Of a stretch of DNA of 64,000 bases, positions 1-12,493 are shown piece after piece. The notes beneath the pieces were generated by a model that was not told where the DNA came from, did no database searches, and saw nothing but the letters and a program-made list of their open reading frames with translations. Numbering within the stretch: the stretch's first letter is position 1; every line of letters starts with the position of its first letter. The stretch spans positions 170,640,533 through 170,704,532 of the forward strand of contig OZ023265.1 in assembly GCA_964006375.1 (NCBI GenBank), read 5' to 3'. The stretch is from Tillus elongatus. Its lineage: Eukaryota > Arthropoda > Insecta > Coleoptera > Cleridae. The translations under genes were made by a program, and so were the position numbers.

Positions 1-520
1 TAAAATTTTGTGGGTCTCTGGGGCGCTTTAAGAGGGAAGTTAAATTATATCTAAAAGATCTACAATTCAAACAAAATAGATTATATATCTAAGAATGTGA
101 AGCTGTGGGTGTGGGTGAGAGGGGTGAATGTTGCTGGTAATATGGGAGATGGACGATGAACGGATGTTTATAATTAATTAATTTTGGGGAGATTATGTAT
201 GATGGATGACAGTAAGTATTAGAATGACCGACCGGTGTATAGAGGATGACCATGTTCGATTATTAGTGTTCGACTCTTAGTGTTTTGATCTTACAACAGG
301 TGATACTTGCGGGACGTGAATTTGTTACACGGAAGCTTTATCAATCACAGCTTTGTTATTGCGATTCTCTGTAAGACATGCTTTATTTGTTTGTGTTTGA
401 AGAGTTTGGGAGGGGATGGAAGAACAGCTTTAGCTGAATCCCGTCCAATTTGTTGATCCTCATAATGTTTATAATTAGATAATTTTTATCTTACTTTGTA
501 TCTGGATTTGAATGTATATA

Positions 521-2487
521 TAGTGTGGCGCATTGAAAACGAAACAGACCGATTTGCGCTCAGAGAAAATTTTTTTTAAAGAAACGCTGAAACACGTAAA
601 TTTTAATATTGAGGGGGACATGTTTTGACATAAAATTCAACTTTGTCACATCAACCCCTTAAGGATGGTGATAACAACCCTTATATTTTAAATAAGGAAC
701 ATGGGTCGAGTGTTACATCATTTGAAAGCTAAGAAACAGCTTTCAAATGATGTAACACTGTTTCTTTTCTGAATTCAGTACACTCATTTTTTTGGAAGTT
801 TTATCAACTTGTTTGAAAATTATTCACAGTTGAAGATGCAAAAAGCATTTCACTCATTCTGATAAGAAATGTGCTGATAGTCAATGTTTTGTTGGTTTGT
901 AAACAAAAAATTGACTATCAGAACATTTCTTACCGGAATGAGAGAAATGCGGTTTATTATTTCAGTTTATCAGTCGGTTTGATACTTGATAGTACTACCG
1001 AAAATTAATTTCACAATGGTGTATTCTGTAGAAGAAAGAGTTGAAATAATTACTCTTTTTTTTCAAAAACGATGACTGTGCCAACCGTACCGCAAATTTG
1101 TTTAATGAACGACATCGGAACAGACATGTTAACAGAAAACACATTTTGGAGTTAGTTGCAAAGTATCGACAAAATGGTCAGTAGCCAACAAAAAACGGGA
1201 TCCTGAATGTGAATTTCCGGTTAGAAATGAGACTACTGACATTGAAGTTTTAGGACAAATTGCTGCAGACCCAACTTTGAGCACGAGAAAATTGGCCACT
1301 GTTTCAAACATCAAAAGAAGAATTATTCGGCGAATATTGAAGCATCATAAAGTTCACCCGTATAAAATTCATCTTGTACAACAACTGAATGAAGATGATT
1401 TTGATCGGCAGCTAGAGTTTTGTGAAGTTATGACTGCACGATAACGGGAACTTTCTGTTCAATATCTGTTTTTCAGACGAGTGTAGATTTTTATTAAACT
1501 CTAGTCAATCGTCATAATTGTCGTTATTGGGCAGATAATAATCCAGTCCACACTCAAACTCCACAGAAATTGAATGTCTGGACTGGCATTTTTGGAGACC
1601 GTTTAATCGGACCATTTTTTCTTGATGGAAATTTGAGTGGCGAAACGTATTTGGAGTTACTAGAAGATATCGTTTACCCTCTACTAATTGACATTGTTGA
1701 AAATGATGATCGCTATCAAGAAAATCAATTAGTGTTTCAAGAAGATGGAGCTCCTCCCTAACACAACATGTTAGGGAGTTTTTGAACAGAGAGTTTCCAG
1801 AGCAATGGATTGGGCGTAGATGTGCTATTGAGTGCCCCCCTAGATCACCGGATTTAACTCCTTTAGACATCTTGCTATGGGGCCATTTAAAGAGTAGAAT
1901 TTTCACAACAGAACTGGAGTCTCTGGAAGAATTACGACGACACATTATTGAAGAATGCCGTCTAATAACTTCACAAATGCTCCAGAATGTCAAAGCTCGT
2001 TTTGAACAAAATTTGTACTTTTGTATGGAAGCTGGTGGTCAACAATTTGAACACTTACTTAACTGAAGAAACATTTTTGAACGTTTGGTTTTTTTCCGAA
2101 AAATTGACTAATTAGTGCATTTCTTATCACAATGAATGAAATGCGTTCTTGCAACTCCAACTGTGAATAATTTTTACACAATGAATGAAATGCGTTCTTG
2201 CAACTCCAACTGTGAATAATTTTTTAAACGAGCTGATACAACTTCCAAAAAAATTTGTGCGCTGAATTCAGAAAAGAAAGAGCTTTCAAATGATGTAACA
2301 CTCGACCCATGTTCCCTATTTAAAATGTAAGGGTTGTTATCACCACCCTTAAGTGGTTTATATGATAAAGTTGAGTTTTATGTCAAAACATGTCCCCCTC
2401 AACATTAAAATTCACCTGTTTCAGCGTTTCTTAAAAAAAATTTCTCAGGACGCAAATCGGTCTGTTTCGTTTTCAATGTTCCACCTG
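521..2487 (+). mobile_element. Tc1/mariner-superfamily DNA transposon with long terminal inverted repeats
   Basis: The outer ends read TATA-GTGTGGCGCATTG on the left and, reverse-complemented, TATACAGGTGGAACATTG on the right, consistent with TA target duplication and a TATACAGGGTGG-like ancestral terminus. Inverted arms of roughly 380 bp (521-900 and 2110-2487) match through many shared blocks such as GAAACAGACCGATTT. The left arm contains an extra 21-bp inverted duplication (710-730 against 738-758) absent from the right arm. The right arm has a 48-bp tandem duplication (2130-2225). The element sits inside the LINE 3' end described at 1-2533. Confidence 0.8.
1016..2066 (+). pseudogene. mariner-like (DDE/D) transposase, frameshifted
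   Basis: An ATG at 1016 begins MVYSVEERVEIITLFF, an HTH-type N-terminus common in arthropod mariner-like proteins. The reading frame shifts near 1065, and again around 1440-1510. It reopens at 1570 (NVWTGIFGDRLIGPFF) through the second acidic motif QEDGAPP, breaks at 1759, and reopens at about 1780 (REFPEQWIGRR) through SPDLTPLD to a stop at 2064. The spacing from the D of QEDGAPP to the D of TPLD is about 41 residues once the shift is bridged, which would suggest a DD41D-type lineage rather than classical DD34D; this depends on the gap being read correctly. The first catalytic D lies in the broken stretch. Dead copy. Confidence 0.8.
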
Positions 2488-3029
2488 TATAGTGTAAGAG
2501 GAGAAGCAAATAAAGGTATTATTATTATTATTAGCATATGGAAATGTGACAAGTTGATTACAAAAACTACTGACAACTAAAAGATGTAATATATCCATCT
2601 TTGTTTATTCTATTGAACTTTATAACAGTAATGTTTTTTCTGACCGGGAATATATTTGGTGGCAATTTTTAAATTCAATTAAATTTGAGTACCGGAAAAA
2701 CGTGGTTTGCAATTACTGAACTAAAATGTGGTCTGGAACATTGGTTTGATGGCAACATATGAGTTAAATTTCACAAAAAATAAATTGATGATTTTCAAAG
2801 ATATAGCATTTTAGAGAAGAAAATTTGCATTTCCACAGAAACACTTGACTCAGAACTGGCCATCACACTTAACTACCGGAAATAATTTTCCAGTGTAATG
2901 CATAAATCCGGAAGTATATAGGTGGTGTAGAAGCTTCACAAACCATGTTGTACATTCTTCTTTATAAAAATTCGCTAAAGATGAGTAAAATGCAGTACAC
3001 CTAATTTTCTAAATTAATTATTAAAAAAA

Positions 3030-3600
3030 GTTCGGGGCGCAGCAAGTGCGTTATGGTAGTGAATTTTTATTAAATGCTTCAAATTGGAATAACTCAATTT
3101 TCTATAAACTTAGAAACTTGAATTTTGGTACGTAATAAGGTCTTTCCTAAAGCAACGTATCCACCAAATTTCATTAAAATAACTTTGTAATTTTCGGAGA
3201 AAAAAAAAGTTCTAAAGAAAACTCAAAATTTGAATAACTCAATTTTTTATAAACTTAGAAAGTTGAATTTTGGTGCGTAGTAAGGTCTTTCCTAGAGCAA
3301 GATATGCACTAAATTTCATTAAAATAACTTTGTAAATTTCGGAGAAAAAAAATATTCTAAAGAAAACTCAAAATTTGAATAACTCAATTTTTTATAAACT
3401 TAGAAAGTTGAATTTTGGTGCGTAGTAAGGTCTTTTGCAAGGCAACATATTCGTCAAATATCATTAAAATAACTTAGTAATTGTCCGAGAAAAATTTTTT
3501 TTTCGCAAGAAAACTCAAAATTTTCCGGGAAAACCTTGTTGGATATTCCTGACTAACGAACTCATCCAAACCACTAATAAAAGAAAGGCACTTGCCTGGT
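3030..3600 (+). repeat. GCAAGTGCG-family repeat, 5' portion with a tandem triplication
   Basis: Starts with GTTCGGGGCGCAGCAAGTGC, the shared terminus of the window's commonest repeat. A unit of about 145 bp beginning GAATAACTCAATTTT is present three times in tandem (3087, 3232, 3377), whereas other copies have it once. The block ends near 3600 with the GGGAAAACCTTGT ... AACGAACTCATCCA segment typical of the family. Confidence 0.75.
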
Positions 3601-3929
3601 TTCATTGAAATCCTATAGAGGAGCTTCAACATTTTAGTGGGAAGAAAATTTAAAACTACACTGTGTTTTCATTAACAAGTTAATATGGAAATTGCTGAAC
3701 AAGAAAGCTGATAATAGTTTAACAAAACTGGACGTGTTAGCCACTGAGAGAACTATACTTGTGAGGAGTGAGAATAAATTACAATTATACTGTCAAATCT
3801 GACAGTTTTTAAACACTACTTTCGCTAAAAACATTATTTTAGATACTAGCTTTAAAATTGTACATTTAATACAGCCACAAGCCTAAGCTTATTTGTATTG
3901 TACCTTGTAAAATGTATCATAAGAAAATA

Positions 3930-3936
<7 letters not shown>

Positions 3937-4023
<87 letters not shown>

Positions 4024-4141
4024 AAACTGACCCCGGATATGGGTTCTAGGGGTCCTACTTCGCTATCATTTGAAAAAATTTTTGCAGTCACCATCGATAC
4101 CTTTTTATTAGTTAATCTTTTTTAATAAAAATTCACTAAAA
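3937..4141 (+). repeat. (TA)n tract plus 3' block of the microsatellite-cored repeat
   Basis: An 85-bp TA microsatellite is followed by the conserved block CCCCGGATATGGGTTCTAGG and ends in TAATAAAAATTCACTAAAA. This (TA)n plus 3'-block combination recurs at many sites. Its right end lies 25 bp from a DCAF1 exon. Confidence 0.7.
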
Positions 4142-4165
4142 GGGTTAAAACGAGTAAGTACTTAC

Positions 4166-4293
4166 CGAAATCTCGTAGCTATATCAGGTATTTCCATAGC
4201 AGCAGCAAGAAGACCTGTTGAATAGGTTTGGAGAGGTTCTATGGCATTTGTGGTCCATTTGATTAACCGATGAATTAAGTTATCCATGTCAGG
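4166..4293 (-). CDS. DCAF1: DCAF1 coding exon 4
   Basis: On the minus strand TTTTTAG precedes the exon at 4293 and GTAAGTACT follows at 4165. The 128-nt exon encodes 42 residues plus two bases of the next codon, including TYSTGLLAAAME, a signature of the armadillo-like N-terminal half of DCAF1/VprBP. It continues in phase 0 from exon 3 (13638-13775) across a 9.3-kb intron. The next exon must lie left of this one and was not recognised between 1 and 4165. Confidence 0.85.
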
Positions 4294-4647
4294 CTAAAAA
4301 TAAAATGAAAAGATTGCAATTCGACTTACAACAGAAAGTGCTTTTATTGTTTATTGTTACAATAATAGTACAAAGTGCCTTACAAATAAGTATTCTACTT
4401 TTACAGAAAGAATTAGGGAAATTTGATAGATGAACGAGCCACCCATGACCAACCACCATACTTCACTGCCAGGAAATAACCATAAAGTAAATATAGTATC
4501 AACGTGTATGTAAGTTGGTACGCTCCATCTATTGGCACTCAGTTTGTTTAAACATGATATGTCGCTCATCTGCAAAATTACCGAAATTTTTATTCTGTTT
4601 ATGATGTGATGCAAATACTAGCAACTGTGATGGTTTTAAGCCTTGCC

Positions 4648-6083
4648 TTTTTTTTTCCCTCAGGGCTCGTCCGCGGCCTTGCCGCCCCGATAGCACTGCA
4701 ACTTTTGGTTGATTGTGCATACCCTTAGTCTTACTCCACCCATTCCAAAATCACTGTGCCTTGAACCAGTCTGCACAGCGATTGGTAGGGTGAAGATGTA
4801 TATTGCTCTGTCTCCGGTCTAGACTGACTGTAGATCAGTTGTCTTTTGCAGTCCAGAGCTTTACACTCGAACAAGATGTGCTGGGCTGATTCCTCCCCCT
4901 CGCCGCAGAGTCTGCATGCGAGGTCCCCTTCGAACCGCCCCATTTTATGCAGGTGTTTCTTGACGGCCATGTGTCCCGTCAAGAGACCTGTTGTGTTTCT
5001 GAGCTGTCCTCTGCTAAGATTTAGCAGCTCCACAGATCTCTTTGAACTGGGTCCATCAATTATTGACTTCCCATGTCTGAGCCCTGGACAGTCCGCCCAG
5101 TACACCTTGTGTTGGTTTCTGACCCAGGACTTAATGGCTTCCCTGGCAGTGCTCTTTGTCATGCCCAGAGCTGGTTCTGGTCCCATAAATGGTTCAGCTG
5201 ACCCTCTCGTCGCGAGACTGTCAGCTTCTTCATTGCCTTTGACCCCTGAGTGACCCGGCACCCAGATGAGGGTCACCTCATTCTGCCCAACCAGGTCGCT
5301 CGTCTCACCTCGGCACTCACTCACCAGCCAGGAATTTACCAGTGGGCTACTTAGTGCCTTAAGGGCTGCCTGTCTGTCTGTGGCTATGAGGATCCGCTTG
5401 TTGGTGTAGCCCCTCCTCTTGTTCTCCCGCACACAGTGCAGGATGGCGTACATCTCGGCCTGAAACACCATTGCATGGGCCCCAAGGGAAATACTATGAC
5501 TTACCCTCAGTCCTTTTGAGTAAACACTTGCCCCCGTCCCACGCTCCCTGCCGGATCCGTCCCTGAACCAGACGAGTGCATCCCGTGGTATGCCCGGCGG
5601 CTCCTCCCGCCATGCCTCACGGTCGGGGATTTCCACTCTAAAGTTGTTTTCCCTGCACATTCGCGGGCTCGCTAAGTCTGACCTCATTTCAAGCATGGGC
5701 TCCTTCACGATCTCCTGAATTTTGCAGTGGCCCCTGAAGCCTGGGTTGATCTTCAGTCTACCATTGCAGGCTAGTCTGTATAGTCCTAGCCTGGCCTCCC
5801 CCATAATAACTAAGTCTAGGAGGGGCAGATCCAGCAACACCTCCATGGTGGCTGTTGGGGTTGAAGACATGGCCCCTGTGATGCCTAGGCAAGCCATCCT
5901 ATGGATCTTGCCTAATTTTTGTTTGGCACTGGCTTGTATCACCTTAGGCCACCAGACCAGTGCCACATATGTTAACGATGGTCTGACCACCCTTGTGTAC
6001 AGCCAGTGGGCCATACTAGGTCTTAGTCCCGTTTTTCCATATAGCCGCCTAGTGACGGCTAAGGTCATGACTGCCTTACTCTA
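4648..6083 (-). mobile_element. RH-LINE copy 1 (non-LTR retrotransposon with RNase H), 5'-truncated
   Basis: Minus-strand element ending in a GC-rich 3' UTR (GCCGCGGACGAGCCCTGAGG) and a short A tract (4656-4648). The same 3' UTR appears in all other copies. It contains the ORF at 4731-6068 and is inserted in the sense direction in DCAF1 intron 3. No convincing target duplication was seen (TGCCTT on both sides is too short to rely on). Confidence 0.85.
4731..6068 (-). pseudogene. RT C-terminus plus RNase H and CCHC of RH-LINE
   Basis: 445 residues remain open. The region up to about residue 160 is the thumb/connection part of a LINE reverse transcriptase. An RNase H domain follows, with acidic residues D170 (FRDGSG), E205 (QAEMY), D231 (ATDRQ, where DS is more usual) and D283 (EEADSLA), and with PGHSG at 271-275. 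A C-terminal CCHC cluster (C385, C388, H397, C402) lies in CRLCGEGEESAQHILFEC. RNase H following RT places it in the I/LOA-like group; the clade is an inference. The polymerase catalytic core (YADD) is missing, so the copy is 5'-truncated and dead. Confidence 0.85.
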
Positions 6084-6790
6084 ATAGTTAACGAAACTGT
6101 TTTTTATATGACTATTCTGCAGATCCTAACTATTCTTTTATGTTAGAACTTTTCCCCTATAACTTTCAAAGACTAATCATAGAAAATGGTTTTATAAATG
6201 AAGAGATCACAAATTTGCCAAGAATTGATGCAATAATAAGGGCAAAATTCTTTGGACCTATTTCTGGTTTCTTATTTTATAAGGTCAAAATTCCTTTCAT
6301 TTCCTATCAAGCTGATAATAGTCTGGATACTGTGCAGTTTAATTTTATTTGGAAGTTTTACACTGATCAAATTATTTCATATTACAGAGACAACAAATTC
6401 ATATATGAAACATAGTAAATATTAGCTTTTTTGGAGTATGATTTTGAAAAACATAACCTTTAATTTATAAACATGATCTAAATATCAACATGATACTGTG
6501 AGACTGCGAAATAATCATCAAACATTAAAAAACAGGGTAATCTTGTGTTGTACTCATCTAAGAAGTAAACAATGGATCGGGTCGATTCGAGAGGTGAAAT
6601 GAATGCACGACGATGTGCACTGTTGCCAGATGAATATTGTGTCATTTTAAATAAAGAAGGAAATCAAGGGGTGAACAAATTTTTTATAATATAAATAATA
6701 AATGATAATATGACGTCATCTACATACATCGATATTTGACATATACTATGGAAAACAACAGGAAAACAATAATGTGAATAGTAAATATTG

Positions 6791-7040
6791 AGCCTCGGTG
6801 GTCCAGTGGTAAGATCGTCTGCCTCTGGACCCAACGGGTACTGGGTTCGACTCCCAGGTTTCCCCTTTTACATTTTCAGTAACATCAACAGAGGTTGTGG
6901 CATTGTGCTTGAGCAAGTTAATGACTGCACGTTCCGCCCTTCAGAGGTGATGTAAAGACGTCGGTCCCGTGTACCATGCTATGTTGGGCAAATTGAAGAT
7001 CCCTACCCTCCTTACAGAAAGGCAGTGGTTCGGCTAATTT
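6791..7040 (+). repeat. tRNA-derived SINE in the left arm of FB-1
   Basis: Begins AGCCTCGGTGGTCCAGTGG (A-box-like) followed by GGGTTCGACTCCC (B box). The body reads ACATCAACAGAGGTTGTGGC, then a segment around GTCGGTCCCGTG, then GATCCCTACCCTCC. The same SINE is found alone at 48250-48598 and 51634-51767. Confidence 0.75.
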
Positions 7041-10000
7041 TGCCGGATGCTGATTTTTGCCTGGCTATTGCCATATATGAAATATATGTTAGTTTCAAAC
7101 CAATACACATCCAGGTATATATACATATTCTGAGGCATTAAATTGGCTGCATAAACTCTAAAAGACATTTCAACCTTCAATGAGCATCTAACAAAAGTCA
7201 ATGAAACAATTGTATATGCTCATAGTAATTAGTTTTCAATATATTTTGGAAAGTTGCAATGTTTCATGGTAATGAAGCAATTTCTACTGAGAACTGTGGA
7301 TGATAAACATAACTGAGGAAATTGGTTCAAAATAAGTTTCCTTTCGAAGTGTTTGTTTTTTATTTAATGTTTCAACCTTGAATGAGTATAAAGAAAGTCA
7401 GTGAAGCAATTTTCGTTGCGAATTTCTGATGTTAATACAATGGCATATGCTCATAGTGCTTAGTATACAATATATTTTGGAAAGTTGCAATGTTTCATGG
7501 TAATGAAGCAATTTCTACGGAGAACTGTCGATGATAAATATAACCGAGAAAATTGGCTCAAAACAGATTTCCCTTCGAAGTGTTTGTTTTTACTCAAGAT
7601 GGAAGAAACACATTTTGCAATTTCATCTGGCTAATTGTGAAATGTATGTTACATTTTCAAACCAATACACATGCAGGCATATATACACATTCTGAGACAT
7701 CAAATTGGCTTCATAAATTCAAAAACACATTGTACCCTTAAATGAGCATATAAGAAAAGTCAATGAAGCATTTTTCTTTGCAAATTGCTGATAAAATAAA
7801 GGAAATTGCTTCATTGACTTTCTTTATACTGATTCAAGATTGAAACATGCAACGATTGCGTTTCTTTACTAGTTTAAATATTCAAAATGAAACCGTAAGA
7901 GACTTAATTAATAGCCGACAAACCAATATCTGTAAGGCAATTCATGTTTGGATATCGAAATTATTTTGATGAAAAGTCACTAAATCTTCAAGTACCGTAA
8001 ACCCCTTTACTTCATTTCTAATTTGTACGTTAAAATTCAATATATGTTTGCCAAGGACAATTACGTCGCATTTGGCTGGAAGAATATTTCCAGGAACTGA
8101 ATAAGACGTTACGTTTTTTATGTAGAGCTGTGAAATACATAGCTAATATCGTTGCCACTTGATCTGTATTTTTCCGTGTGGATGATGTCAACTAAAACGA
8201 CCGTTGGAGCCGTTCAACAAATATTCCCAGGAAAACCTTGAAATGTAGACGTCAAGGGAAAAGGGTTAGGTCTGAATGCACAAGACGCTACCTCAGTGAG
8301 AGTGAGCTGGGCTCTTGACAAGTTGACATCGTTCTGATTACCATGGCTAATAATTATCTTAAAATAGGTCATAAAATTCCTTTTCGTTGTCGATAATATC
8401 TAACAACAGTTGTCAGTGATTGTTTAATATCATTTGATCAGTATTTGAATTTAAATTAACGACGTGTTTGACAGAAAAACGCGAATTAAGCAGTAATCCT
8501 TTGTTCACCGATCTGGTGAATCCCACAAGTTAATCACACAAAGTTTCTGATTATTACCGAGCTCTGAATCAATTGGCATTGTAAATTTCCCTTTAGCCAA
8601 TTTACATTTTAATTGCTGTAGAGGAATTTTAGTGAAATTAATTCCGAACATCGACTTAAGACGGTTGTTCATTTAGTGTTAGGGGCCAAATTGTCTCCCC
8701 CAGTATTGGAGCAACAAGAACCACCTGCCCAATACCCGTTTATGGAAAGTACCACTTATTCTCTCCAACCCTCCCTCTCGTATTGGAATTGGTAAGCCTA
8801 TGTTTGGCTCTGATGGTCGACTCTACTTGGAGAGCATCTTCAAAGGTTCAACAGGTAATTCCAGCTGTCAGGTCTTGGTGAGTCGATGAAACTTTAAACT
8901 TATTTGCAAACAAACAAAACCTTTTATGCAGCAGTCCATCATTTGAACCTTTACAATTTAAATTTTCAAATAAACATGATCAAATCTGAACTTCAACAGT
9001 GTCAGTGAGGTGTCTGAAAAGGGGCAACTGTAAATTTCCTGTTTATTCTTCAGAATTTTGTCAATATTGTGAACTTAAATACATAATACTTGAATCGTAA
9101 TTAACAGATTTTTACTTGTAAAATATTTAACCTGTACATTTCTTAACATTTTTCATTTGCCAATCATTAAAGTAGAAATTTCACATAGTAATTGTTGCAC
9201 CTGCATCTATTGAAGTGCTTTGTAACAATATTTTTCTTAAATGGAGCCTCACTTAAAGTACTGGCGCCAGTTAATTCATTGAAAAAATAACCGAACTGAT
9301 TGACGAATGTCAAGCAATTTAAGTAATAGTTTGTATTTGCTTTTGAGCTGAAAAATACAGCATTTGATCCTTAATATACCTCCAGTAGGTAATGTTAATA
9401 TTTTTGTAACATAGAATCATTTTATCTTATTATTTTGTCATAAGCCATATGAACTGATAATTTCTTTTCTTGAAATTCTTGCTATTTATTTGATTTTTAT
9501 TTGTGTATGAGGTAATATTTACTTGAAATTTACCAACCATGTTAATTTGATTTTGTTTGCTATACCAAATTTGTTTATATGAATAAATTTAATATCATTG
9601 TTACATTAACACATCTGTTTAATTGAAGAGAAATTCGTCCCTAATACCTTCCCTGTTTGGCAGCAGCACAATTAATAAATTCTAATTATCGTTTATCCAG
9701 ATCCCTAAAATTTTACATAACCAGGCCCTAGCCTGAGGCGCTCACAAATATAGGACCTCAGGCAGGGCAACACAGAAGGGAGTGTCAGTATCAAACCATA
9801 ACAACATCTGCCAACCTCCTAAAGTGTTTCTAGTCTTAATAATAATAATAATAATCTGATAGATAGATGCTTTTAGGGTAGGGCTAATAGGCAAAAGTGA
9901 CCTCACTATCAAGCAGATTCAAATCCACTTGAGGTCGATCACCACATACCACGCCTCCAGTCAAGTAGTTTTTGTTTAAAAGATGGTTGCAAACATTACA

Positions 10001-10473
10001 TAAAAACATACACTTCGAAGGGAAACCTATTTTGAGCCATTTTCTCAGTTATTTATTTATTTATTTATTCATACACCATCCAACAGCTTAAAACACAAAT
10101 TAAGGATGGGCCAATACACAAAACATAATAACTAACAATAATTAAGCTAACAATACAAAAAAAGTCACAAATTAGATTGCTTTGAAAAACATTTCTATCT
10201 CTGATATGAGAAGATATCTAGGCGGTCTTGCACTACAGAGTAATCATTGCACATCTGGTAAATTGGAGACGATCGCAGCAATTGTGTACGAGCAGTTGGG
10301 AGATAAAATGTGTCCGGAAAACGTGCTGCAATACGAGGCACATTGAAATTAAGTTGCTGAAGCAGACTAGGGCAGTCGAATACAGAATTAACCAGTTTAT
10401 ATAAAAATATAATGAGACTGCACTGCCTGCGCATCGAGAGACTCTGCAGACCAAAGCGAAGAAGTAAACTTTC

Positions 10474-12475
10474 CTAAGGAAAACCAATAGACGGATATCG
10501 CCCATCCTCACGAAAGCTAAGAAATTTTAGAAATTTCCTTTGCACTGATTCCAGGCTTGCCACATGTATCTCATAAGTAGGAGCCCACACAACTGAGCCA
10601 TATTCAAGTCGGGACCTAACCAAACAGCCAAAGAGCGGGATGGGGGTGTCAGTCTGGCAGAAATTTTTGCTGCTTCTTATCAGAAACCCTAGAGTTTTGT
10701 AAGCAGAACTGACAGTCTGCTCATAGTGTGGTTTAAACGATAGAGTACCATCAAAAACAATTCCAAGGTCCTTAACTGTCCCGGGGCGGTCAAGTGGAAG
10801 CCCTCTTATATTGTACCCGAAAGTGATTGTATGCTTGTTTCGAGTAAAGGACATCACACAACACTTGGAAACATTCATAGAAAGACCACTCCGACAGCAC
10901 CATTCATCAAGGATCTGAAGACAGTTCTGGAGCCGCAAACAGTCATCAATACTCGAAATATTTACGAAAATCTTAATATCGTCTGCATACATTAAAAAAG
11001 GAACATGTAAAACATGTTTAACTGGGTCGATAAATATATTAAACAGTAATGGACCGAGTATGGAACCCTGCGGCACTCCCGAAGTTACATGATAGGTGTT
11101 AGATTTGAAGCCCCCAACCTCAACAAATTGCCTCCTTCCATCCAGGTAAGATCTGAACAAGCCAAGCAAGCTCTTGGAAAATCCGATAGCCCTCATCCTG
11201 TCAATCAAAACAGAGTGATTTAGACAATCGAAGGCCTTAGATAGATCAGTATACACAACATCAACCTGTGAAGAGCGAAGTTACATGATAAGTGTTAGAT
11301 TTGAAGCCCCGAACCTCAACAAATTGCCTCCTTCCATCCAGGTAAGATCTGAACAAGCCAAGCAAGCTCTCGGAAAATCCGATAGCCCTCATCCTGTCAA
11401 TCAAAACAGAGTGATTTAGACAATCGAAGGCCTTAGATAGATCAGTATACACAACATCAACCTGTGAAGAGCGGTCAAGAGCAGACACAATGAACTGTGT
11501 AACGTCAACTAAATTCGTTACAGTCGATCTATCTGGAATGAAACCATGCTGAGAAATAGCGAGTCTGTTTTTGATGTGAAACAGTATTCGCTGAAAAAGG
11601 CAGGCCTCGAAATTCTTACAGAAGACACATAGTATGGCTATTGGTCGATAGTTTGATGGATCACCACTATCCCCCGCCTTGAAGACAGGGAAAACCCGTG
11701 ACAGCTTCCAAATCGCGGGGAATGTTCCAGATCTAAGAATCAGTTTAAAAATTTTCTTAAGTGGAGTCAGGAGAGCATATAAGCAGTCGCGCACCAAGAA
11801 ACCAGGAACCAGATCAGGTCCACAGGACATGTTAGCCTTAATTCTCTTAGCGACTGTAATAATTTCGTCATCTGTAAAGTCATCAACAAAGAACATTGTG
11901 ATGTCACCCGAAGCCGGGCTGGCGGCTGTAGGCGATGAGGTGGGGGTGGAACGAGAACATCCCGCAAAATAAGAAGCAAAACTGTCAGCCGCCTGTTGCT
12001 GGCTAGATGAATTCCCAATAGAAAAGGTTTGACGGCGTCGAGAAGAGCAGTTCCAGAATTTTTTAGGATTAGACCTAATCTCTCTTTCAACTCTCTGAAA
12101 GTAGTTAACTCGAGAAAGATAAATGTCTCTCTTGAGTTTTTGTCTCAGCTCCCTAAATCTATCCAGAAATTCCATATTTCCAGACTTCTTAAACTTACAC
12201 CATAATGAATATTTATATTTGATACTAGCCTTAATTTCTTTAGAAAACCACGGGGGGGGGGGGGGGGGGGGGCGACCTATGACATGTTGTTGGAGCAGTC
12301 TTGGGAACATACAGATCAAAGAAGTCGTAAATTCTGGAATAGAAAAAGTCAAGCATAGAATCGACATCCTGAAGCCCATCCATGCCATCCCAGCACAAGC
12401 CGCCAAGCTCCGTATACAATCTGACAAAATCACATTTTCGAAAATTATACATCTTCGGTGCTCTACAAACATCAA
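10474..12475 (-). pseudogene. LINE-2 reverse transcriptase, split by a 196-bp tandem duplication
   Basis: Read from high to low coordinates, the frame contains PWFSKEIK, FPVFKAGD, NYRPIAIL, QHGFIPDRST, VVYTDLSKAFDCLNHSVL, then GVPQGSILGPLLFN and the catalytic LMYADD. The YTDLSKAFD ... TYHVTS segment is encoded twice (11081-11276 and 11277-11472). Since 196 is not a multiple of 3, the frame shifts at the junction. A run of 21 G (12252-12272) near the N-terminus gives a proline run and probably another frame problem. Confidence 0.85.
11081..11472. repeat. 196-bp tandem duplication inside LINE-2 RT
   Basis: Two copies starting GAAGTTACATGATA (11081, 11277) and ending CCTGTGAAGAGCG. About three differences were seen by eye over 196 bp, so the duplication is recent relative to LINE-2 itself. 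Confidence 0.9.
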
Positions 12476-12493
12476 ATGACCTAAATGAACTAT

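Larger units (their letters stand above)
1..2533 (+). mobile_element. 3' end of a non-LTR retrotransposon, split by a DNA transposon
   Basis: The first 92 bases read as an open frame ending at TAA (90-92) whose peptide (about 29 residues, with FKREVKLYL near the middle) resembles the basic C-terminus of LINE reverse transcriptase ORFs. A 3' UTR-like stretch runs to about 520. After the DNA transposon at 521-2487 the sequence resumes with GCAAATAAAGG followed by (TAT)n to about 2533, a typical LINE tail with simple-repeat end. The interpretation that 1-520 and 2490-2533 were once contiguous is an inference from the clean TA junctions. Family not assigned. Confidence 0.5.

Noticed and set aside
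1505..1993. 162-residue minus-strand open frame
   Set aside because: It is the antisense shadow of the mariner-like transposase.
6791..6860. Possible tRNA gene with GGGTTCGACTCCC
   Set aside because: The tRNA-like head is followed by a SINE body found elsewhere with target duplications.
12240..12290. Proline-rich protein suggested by PPPPPPP frames
   Set aside because: Caused by a run of 21 G on the plus strand inside the LINE-2 ORF.
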